Part shown: piece by piece, positions 56,497 to 64,000 of the stretch
How the letters are laid out: each line of letters opens with the position of its first letter
How positions within the stretch are numbered: position 1 is the stretch's first letter
Assembly: GCA_002964805.2 (NCBI GenBank)
Contig: PUDQ02000001.1
Location: 8,766,001 to 8,830,000, forward strand
DNA from: Trametes villosa
Lineage: Eukaryota > Basidiomycota > Agaricomycetes > Polyporales > Polyporaceae
DNA length: 64,000 bases
Direction of reading: 5' to 3'
Program-made: the position numbers and the translations under genes
Notes under the pieces: generated by a model
The model's database searches: none
What the model was told of the DNA's origin: nothing
The model's input: the letters and a program-made list of their open reading frames with translations, nothing else

Positions 56497-59400
56497 TCAT
56501 GAACCCTGTGTCCGCCCACGTTTTCGCGCCGCCCGTTTCGCCGGCTGCTGCTCCGCGTTCGCCGTGGTCGGCGAATCGTCTCCGGCTCGCGCGCTTGGGG
56601 GCTGCTTGCGCTTCAGCGACGCGGGGGCCATCGACGGCGTCGTCGGCCCTCCAGGCGTCGGTGCCGAGGCAGGTGTGGATGCTGATGCTGCGGGTGTAGA
56701 GCCCGATGCTTGCGAGGCCTGGGGCGTACCTTTGCCCGCTTTGCCGTCCGCGCCGTCAGACTGGGGGGCGGTCTGGGGTTGGGCAACGCTCGAGGAGCTT
56801 TGGGAGGGCCCGGCAACGGCATTGTTCGCGTTGTTCGCGAACATCCCCGTTGCGCCACTCATTCCGTTGATTCCGTGCCCGTCAAAGGAGGAGGAGGAGG
56901 AGGAGGATCCTTCACCGGGATGGTAGACGGGCGGAGGGCCTCCCAGACCGGTCATGGGCCCTCCACGGCTTGAGGCGTGCACAGTTCGCAGCCTGTCAGC
57001 GAACCTGGCCAGGGCATCTACATCCATCCCGTCAACGACGCATTCCAAGAGGAAGTGAGAATCTGTACGCACCAACTGGTCCTAGCTTCGTGTCTTTTGA
57101 GAACTGGATCAACTCTGACATCTGCGCGACACTCTCCGCGAGCTGTGCCGAACATTCCTCCGTCAACGGTCTGACAGATAGGGAGGCAGACGACACGCTT
57201 ACCTCTAAACACCGCATCGTGGCTTGCGGAATGCCGAACGCATTGATGGGCTCTGCAGGAATGACGGCACGCTCGATGCTGAACTTCGCCTCCTCGAACC
57301 GGGTATCCTCGTGAGGCCCAGCCGGCCCACCGGGGGACGGGGGAATCGGCCTTGGAGACTCCGGTATTCGCTCGCCCTGGATCGCCTCCACCGCGACGTA
57401 CTTGTCGTGGAAGAAAGCGTCGAACTGCAGCCGCTCGAGCTTGAGCGAGTATGGGGTAACGTTTGTAGCAGGCTGCCCCGGAGGAGGGTGCGTTTGGACG
57501 ATGACGTCCGCGGTGAGGGGGCCACGGAGAGTGATGCTGTAGCCGTTCTGGTACCGGAACGTCCATGCCGCCGTGGCACACTCGACGAGGGCATGCTGAG
57601 GGTTGATGATCCGCTCCCGCGCGCCGTCGATGCTGAGCGTCATGTTCTTCACGCCCGACTGACTAGTAACGAGGAAGAAGCGAGGAAGGATGGGGTAGCC
57701 GATCTCTGCTGTCTCCTGTGAGCATTCGCGCCGCGCGAGACGAGTTGCCTCCGTACCGAAAGGCTTCGCCTCGACTTGCTGGTTGTCCTTCCAGAGGGTG
57801 AGTTTCATCGTGGCCTTCTCAGTGAAGAAGTTGCCGACGACGGTGTCCCAGTACGACTGTGTGAGCCTCTGTAGATGCGCATACATTAGCATACATCCAG
57901 TAGTTTCATCGATACGAAGCGACTACTCACATCCTTGTGGTCCACTCCGAGATGACCGCTGAATTGCAATATTCGACACACGGCTTGACCAAATCCGACC
58001 GGGTATATGCTATAGTAGCATGACCTGTGAGGCTATCATCGATGGAGAACGTGTTAGAGAAACTCACGAAGGTCGCGCAGTTGGTGCAGGCGCAGGCGCA
58101 GGTGCAGGTACCGGTACCGGTGCTGGTGCCGGCGCAGGAGCTGGTGCCGGGGCCGAGGCCGGGGTTGCCGCAGAGGGCGCAGCCTGTGACGCCGGACTGT
58201 TCTCCGGAGCCGGACCTTGTTGACTAGCAGATGGCGGTCGTGCCGATGGCGGGGGAGCTGTACGAGCGGCGGCTATGGCGTTGGCTGATGGGGGTCGAGG
58301 AGCGATCTGGGTGGGATGCGTAGAGGGAGGCGCGCTCGCGGGAGGCTGCACCTGCTGGTGGGAGGGGCCTTGGGGACTTTGGCCTGGCCCCGGCGGTATA
58401 CGCCCTGGCGGCATCATTCCGCCAGTATTCATTGGGAGGGGGGCCTGCGCCGCGCGCGGCGTCCGTGAAGAAGTGGGGGGTATCGGAGACTGTCGATGGA
58501 TCGCCTGAGGCTGCGACTGGGGTCGCTGCATGAGCCCCGCGGAAGGGTGCATCTGCCCCGCAAGCCTGTCAGCCTGCCGAGGAGATTGTTGTGGAGGGTG
58601 GGGTGGTTGAGGCTGCGGGACAGGGACGGGGAAGGGGTTGCGGGGACTGTGTTGAGAGGGGGGTCGCTGAGGTACGCCCATCGGCTGTTGACCCATCCCG
58701 TAAGGACCAGCGGGGAAATCCCCCACACCAGCGTTCATCTTGTCGAGAGCCTGAGCCGGTGTGATGAGTCCCTGCGTGGCGGGTCCACCTGCGTTCCCGC
58801 GTTGCGACATGTCGCCACCAGGCCCAGGAGTAGGCGATGCGCTGAAGTTCACGTTGAACTGAGATCCGTTGGGTATCTGCGGTACGCCTTGCACGATCGG
58901 TGGCTGAATCGGTCCGTTGTTCTGGTAGCCCATGAACATCGAGTTCTCCGGCGTGAGTTGAGCGCGATTCACGGGCATGCTAGGTTGCTGCTGGCTTCCG
59001 GGGTGCGACGAAGCGCCTAGCGGTCCCCGCTGGTGCTGGTGCTGGTGTTGGAGCGACATCGGGTTTGAGTACCCGTTGTGCGGCAACTGCTGGTGCATTT
59101 GCTGCTGCATCCCAGGCATCGACGTCGGCATAAGTCCTTGCCCCGACGTGGTACGCGCATGTGGAGCCATCGGGCCTGTCCCCTGCATATGCGTGGGCCT
59201 GTTCATCGGAAGCCCCATCTCCGGCGACATGGCACCTCCTTGGGCCTGCAACTGAGCCTGCTGTCGCATCTGGAGCTGTAGCTGCTGCTGCTGTGCGGGC
59301 GTCATAGACGTCCGCGATCCTCCCATGCTCGGAGGCCCGTTCAAGCCCATGCCGACACTCATCATCCCGGGCTGCATCCCAGGTTGCGTCGCATGTTGCA

Positions 59401-59863
59401 TCCCGGGCTGCATCCCACCCATGTGCGCTCCGTTTGGATTCATCGGCTGAGACTGGACGCGTCGGAGCGAGGGTTGGCCAATCATGCTCCCTCCGGGGAA
59501 CGCGGACATGTTCTGAAGCTGGCCGGATCCGAGACCAGCCATATGCGAAGGACCGCCACCGCCGGGAGGGTTGAGGCTCGAGGGTGCGGGACCGCCAGGG
59601 TGTGGTCCCATGAACATCCCCGCCGGTCGGCGACCGGGCGGGGCTTGCTGCATGCTGAGCGGGTAGCCGGCGTTTGAGACTCCAGGCTGGCCGGCCATGA
59701 GTGCGAGCGAGGGATTAGAACCCTGGTTGTTTTGGAAGGGGCCCATGTTGTGAGGGGACGGCTGTGGGCCCTGCTGCGACTGGGGGAAGAAGGGCTGGTT
59801 GATGAGGCTGGGATGCATGTTGGGGACGCCTTGGCGGAGCATGTCGGGATGCTGGACGTTCAT
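56497..59863 (-). CDS. LIM-domain-binding (LDB/NLI, SEUSS-like) transcription coactivator
   Basis: From ATG 59863 (MNVQHPDMLRQGVPNMHPSL) a long Gln/Met/Pro/Gly-rich N-terminal region runs to an Ala-Pro dipeptide tract near 58080-58190. Small exons then supply IYPVGFGQAVCRILQFSGHL, GVDHKD and RLTQSYWDTVVGNFFTEKA, the start of the LIM-domain-binding fold. It continues MKLTLWKDNQQVEAKPFEI, GYPILPRFFLVTSQSGVKN, MTLSIDGARERIINPQHALV and GYSITLRGPLTADVIVQTH. The C-terminus has HFLLECVVDGMDVDALARFA and a Ser-rich, basic end (KRAARKRGRTQGS). Stop 56497. This is the fold of LDB1, plant SEUSS and fungal PtaB/Mfg1/Adn proteins, dimeric coactivators for filamentous growth and adhesion in other fungi. The role here is inferred. 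Confidence 0.86.
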
Positions 59864-61305
59864 CGCGAGCGACAGGGAACGGCTGGGAGGGGTTGACCGA
59901 CGCGAGGGCGAGGACGTGTTGTCGCATGCAGGACGGAAAAGGCAAGCTGCGAGAGGCTGATCGGAAGGTAGCGCGGTAGGGAGATAGAGCGCAGCGAGCA
60001 GATGGGTGTCGAGGGCGACGTCGACGGCGCGGACGACGAGGCCGGGGGTGGGGAGGACGTCGACTCTCGAGGACGACGGTGAGGGAAGAGTCGCGTTGTG
60101 GCAGCTCTCACACGCTCGGCGGCACTGCTTCTTCCACGCCACGAGTCTGTCGCTCACTCCCGATTCTCTCGTTTCTCACTATTGTTCCTTTTTGTCGTTA
60201 TCTCTCAGCCCAACATCTACCATGAGCTCTCCTTGTTGCAGATACGCCGGGGTCGTCTCCATTTACTGGTGGAAGGGCGGAAGCGTGGGAGGCGCCGGAT
60301 CTTGGTACGCGCCTGTACGCGCGCGCGCTCGCCACTGTCCATGTCTTCGTACAAATCACTGCAACCTTCGGAACACGGCCAGTCGGAGCTTTGTCACTAC
60401 TGCGCTAGCTGACAGTATCCGTAAGGCCATGATAACGGCATGAATATCTATCTGCGCAGCCTTGAATTCTGCGAGTCGTAATTACTAGGGTGGGCTCGAT
60501 GAACGCTCCGTAGTCTTCCGCTACATTGCAAGTAGATCAATTCATCCACACTTACGATCCGATCGCATGTGTGCATATAACGTCAATCTGGATCGATTAT
60601 GCACCATGGAAGAGTCGCCAGACGTAATATGAGCAGAGAGTCCTCACAATATACATCGTAACCGTTCACGCTCACTATGTCCACCTATGATGAAGCTAAC
60701 GAACTCAGCCCCATCGAAACAAGTTCGCAAGTTAGGTAGGCATACACTACATGACATCTGAGCGCTTGAGCGTCTTAAATGGGGGCTCCGGTCTCGTCCA
60801 TGTAAGAGGGAAAGTTCAGTTAACGAGCGACTGCCTAAGTGTGGGACCAACATTCGCGAACAAGCCGAAGCAGCATAGTCCAGCACGGTCTGAAGATGTA
60901 CGGAGAGCAACGGTGCTTAATGCTGGTACTTCACGCCCAAATTCGAATACTCGCCCAAAATCCTAACATTGTCGCAGGATTACTACGAGTTAGGATGTGT
61001 AGCCGCAGTAATTCCCGAGCACCCCAGGCAGTCAGAGATATGGCAGGCCCCAGATGACAATACAACAGACATAACAATGGCAGGAACTGCACCGTCATGG
61101 TGGGGGATGGAGGAAGACGCACATGGCGCGCTCGGCTGATGGGGGTGGCAACGCACGAGGCTGCGACTCTTTCGGGCGCTTTCTGCTGCTTGTCCCCGCC
61201 CTTCCTTGACCGCTCCTCTCTCCATCTCTGCTCGTTCAGCCTCCACTCTAGACTTGGCTTGTTGTTGACTTTTTGAACATTGCCTGTCCTCTGTAGACGG
61301 TGCCC
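59864..61305. other. Divergent promoter region (LIM-binding / kinesin)
   Basis: About 1.4 kb between divergent genes. No gene, repeat or clear TATA box is seen. The open frame of the LIM-binding gene runs to about 60157 but has no ATG before 59863. Confidence 0.4.
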
Positions 61306-64000
61306 ATGGCGGAGCATGGTGATGGAAACATCAAGGTCGTTGTGCGATGCAGGCCCCTCAACTCACGCGGTTCGTATTTCGGTCGCGTCCTCGCGTGCCT
61401 CGCGCTGACCCTTTGGTCAAACATGTGTACATGCGCATATTCTGATTATCTTTTGTAAACAGAGATTGCGCGCGGCGCGAAATGTCTCGTGCGGATGCAG
61501 GGGAACCAGACGATCCTAGACCCCCCGGAGGCGGGCTCCGCGGGCGCACAGGCTGCGTCGGGACGTGCGTCAGAGCGGAAGGCTATGAACTTCACATTCG
61601 ACAAAAGTTACTGGTCCGCTGGTCCTAGGGACGAACCACAGTACTGCTCGCAACAGACTCTCTACGATGACCTTGGGAAGGAGCTGCTGGATCATAGTTT
61701 CTCGGGGTTCAACGCGTGTATTTTGGCTTGTGAGTGACTGTGGCTTGTGTTCATATACCGTGTAGCTCAACGTGTGGTCAGACGGACAAACGGGTACGTC
61801 TTAGGGAGACTATATGCGGAGGACTCAACTCATGCAGCATATGCATAGGCTCTGGGAAGTCATATAGGTGTGTTTTCCCCAATTCTTTCGCGACTCGCTG
61901 ATCACCGACGCGTACACTGCGTAGTATGATGGGTTGTACGTTCTTTTCTTGCCGTGTTCTATCGCTATCCCGACAACCTCTCTCCTAGACGGCGCGGACA
62001 AGGGTATCATCCCTCTCACATGTTCCGAACTGTTCGTGCGTGTGGAGCAGAAACGCGCCCAGGACCCCAACGTCAGCTTCACCGTGGAGGTCTCGTATAT
62101 CGAGATCTACAACGAGAAGGTCCGCGACCTGCTCAACCCCAAGAACTCTGGCAACCTCAGGGTCCGCGAACATCCTAGTCTGGGACCATACGTGGAGGAC
62201 CTTTCCAAACTGGTAGTCAGCAGCTACGACGAGATGATGACCCTCATGGACGAGGGTAACAAGGCGCGAACAGTTGCTGCAACGAACATGAACGAGACGT
62301 ACGTCGTGGATATATGTCCTACATGTGGCGCGGAGGCTCATATATGCTCCAAGATCCTCGCGTTCGCACGCCGTGTTCACCCTATTGCTGACCATGAAGC
62401 GCCACGATGTTGACACCAACCTTGACACGGAGAAGGTGTCGCGCATCAACCTAGTCGATCTCGCGGGGTCCGAACGCGCCAACTCTACTGGCGCCACAGG
62501 CCAACGACTGAAGGAAGGTGCCAACATCAACAAGTCGCTCACGACCCTCGGTAAAGTCATCGCTGCTCTCGCCACCGCAAGTCAAGCGGAGGGGAAGAAG
62601 GGCAAGAAGGGCAAAGCGGAAGAGTTCATTCCGTACCGAGATTCAGTAAGTCTTTGCAACCGCTGCAGAGGTCGTCCACTGACTGCTCCTTTTGTGCAGG
62701 TCTTGACCTGGTTGTTGAAAGACAGTTTGGGCGGGAACTCCAAGACGGCCATGATAGCGGCTATTTCTCCGGCCGACGTTCAATACGAAGAGACCCTCAG
62801 TACGCTTCGTTACGCCGACCAAGCCAAGAAGATCAAGAACAAGGCCGTCGTCAACGAGGACCCGAACGCGAAGCTCGTCCGCGAACTCAAGGAGGAGCTC
62901 GAGATGCTCCGTTCGCGCGTCGCAGGCGCTAGCAATGAAGCGGTCTTCGACCCGACGATCCCGGCGGCGCAGCAGAAGGTCACGTATCAGGCGAAGGACG
63001 GTACTATCAAGACAGTCACGAAAGCCGAACTGCAGGACCAACTCGAGACGAGCGAGAAGCTGATGCAGAGCCTGAACGAGACCTGGGAGCAGAAGATGTC
63101 TCGCACTCAGGAGATCCAGCAGGAGCGCGAGAAGGCGCTCGAGGAGTTGGGTATCACGGTTGAGAAGAACAACGTGGGCGTGCATACACCGAAGAGAATG
63201 CCCCATTTAGTCAATCTAGTGCGTTTGCTTCCATTATGCGCGCAAGGGCCTGATATTCATGCTGACCTCGTCTCCAGAATGAAGGTTCGTTGCTGAATAT
63301 TACGTGCAGCACCTGGCCAGCGAAACTGATAGTTACCTCGTAGATCCCCTCATGAGCGAATGTCTCATCTACCAGCTCAAACCGGGTCGCACGGACGTTG
63401 GCCGTCTGGACAGTGACAAGCCTGCTACTATCAAGCTTAGCGGCGAGAGTATCAACGAGGAGCACTGTTATTTCGAACATAACGATGGCAAGGTCACTCT
63501 ACATGCAATGCCCAATGCTGTTACCGTACGTCTGCTTCGATTGGTTCTCGCTATATGCAGCTCAAAACTCTCCTACAGTTCCTGAACGGCCGGCAAATCA
63601 CTCCTGGTCAGGTATGTTCTTCATGCCTGCGCTACTTCTGTTCTTTCGTAGACTGCGGACTTACGCGGACGTCCCCAGAGCTACAAGCTGCGTTCTGGCT
63701 TCCGTATCATTCTGGGTAAGTCGTTCATCTTGTAAGGCAATCACGACAATAAGCTCGAACATCGCATTAGGTGAGCATCACGTCTTCCGATTCAACAACC
63801 CAGAAGAAGTGCGGAAGCAGCGAGACCGTGCTCGGGCCAAGTCGACGATGAGCATCAGTGTCACGGCCGCGGACCTAGCGGCTGGCGAGCTTGGGGAGGC
63901 TACACGGCCGGGTTCCCCGACAGAGTCGGACGTTGACTGGACGTTCGCCAAACGCGAGGCCGCTTTGGCCCGGCTTGGCCTTGATCCTACGCTAGACAAC
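61306..64000 (+). CDS. Kinesin-3 (UNC-104/KIF1 type), truncated by window end
   Basis: Kinesin-3 is a plus-end microtubule motor for early endosomes and vesicles. The motor starts at ATG 61306 ([20 protein letters not shown]). The P-loop is split over three micro-exons, 61782-61793 (12 nt), 61849-61867 (19 nt) and 61925-61935 (11 nt), giving AYGQTGSGKSYSMMGY. Switch I is [13 protein letters not shown]; switch II is [38 protein letters not shown] is the neck. The family tag [18 protein letters not shown] is reached through a 7 nt exon (63278-63284). An FHA domain follows ([54 protein letters not shown]). Coiled coils precede the FHA. The gene runs off the window at 64000, so any PH domain is beyond view. 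Confidence 0.93.

Noticed and set aside
57190..57221. Possible 32 nt intron (GTAAGC...TCAG) in the LIM-binding gene
   Set aside because: Removing 32 nt shifts the frame away from PLTEECSAQLAESVAQMSEL; reading through keeps the conserved C-terminal part.

Overview
The window is nuclear DNA of a filamentous basidiomycete, most likely an Agaricomycete. Genes are dense and GC-rich, split by many 45-60 nt introns (GTRNGT donors, CTAAC-like branch sites), and packed in both orientations. The proteins are typical fungal ones: PPR and IF-3 mitochondrial factors, Rad16, a PCL/Pas1-type cyclin, a cytochrome b5-acyl-CoA dehydrogenase fusion and a LIM-domain-binding coactivator. I support 23 protein-coding genes. 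I saw no tRNA, rRNA, CRISPR or transposase gene.

Layout. 0.4-2.2 kb: FAD monooxygenase (+). 2.5-4.1 kb: two small related ORFs (-), one with a zinc-cluster-like domain. 4.6-5.7 kb: mitochondrial IF-3 (+). 5.8-8.7 kb: PPR protein (-). 9.3-12.5 kb: nuclear cap-binding protein CBP80 (+). 13.7-15.2 kb: Yea4-type nucleotide-sugar transporter (-). 15.2-17.0 kb: gene-free, with a degenerate repeat block. 17.0-18.6 kb: Pho85-type cyclin (-). 19.6-20.8 kb: SH3 protein (-). 21.7-24.6 kb: SS18/SSXT-like coactivator (-). 26.1-28.0 kb: second FAD monooxygenase (-), paralogous to the first. 29.0-32.5 kb: prolyl oligopeptidase (-). 33.1-34.4 kb: FLX1-like carrier (+). 35.3-36.1 kb: TAD2 (-). 36.5-38.6 kb: b5-acyl-CoA dehydrogenase (+). 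39.0-42.8 kb: RAD16 (-). 43.1-48.7 kb: a divergent pair of glycan-type fusion genes. 49.0-49.9 kb: WW protein (-). 50.7-51.6 kb: HMG-box protein (-). 52.3-55.7 kb: PNUTS homologue (+). 56.5-59.9 kb: LIM-domain-binding coactivator (-). 61.3 kb to the end: kinesin-3 (+), cut by the window edge.

Most neighbours are unrelated housekeeping genes. The exception is the divergent pair at 43.1-48.7 kb. One gene encodes a GDP-mannose-epimerase-like SDR joined to two GT-A glycosyltransferase-like modules and C-terminal membrane segments. The other is an intronless methyltransferase-GT8 fusion. Together they look like a compact toolkit for making, transferring and methylating a sugar. The SDR reading frame has an in-frame TAG exactly where related epimerases keep a tryptophan, so the gene is a recent nonsense allele, a sequence error, or a recoded gene. 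This locus is the best candidate for something undescribed. Other notable items are chains of 7-21 nt micro-exons (kinesin, POP, acyl-CoA dehydrogenase), two GC-AG introns in the PNUTS gene, the inverted monooxygenase pair, and a cluster of TGCGAC motifs upstream of the zinc-cluster gene.
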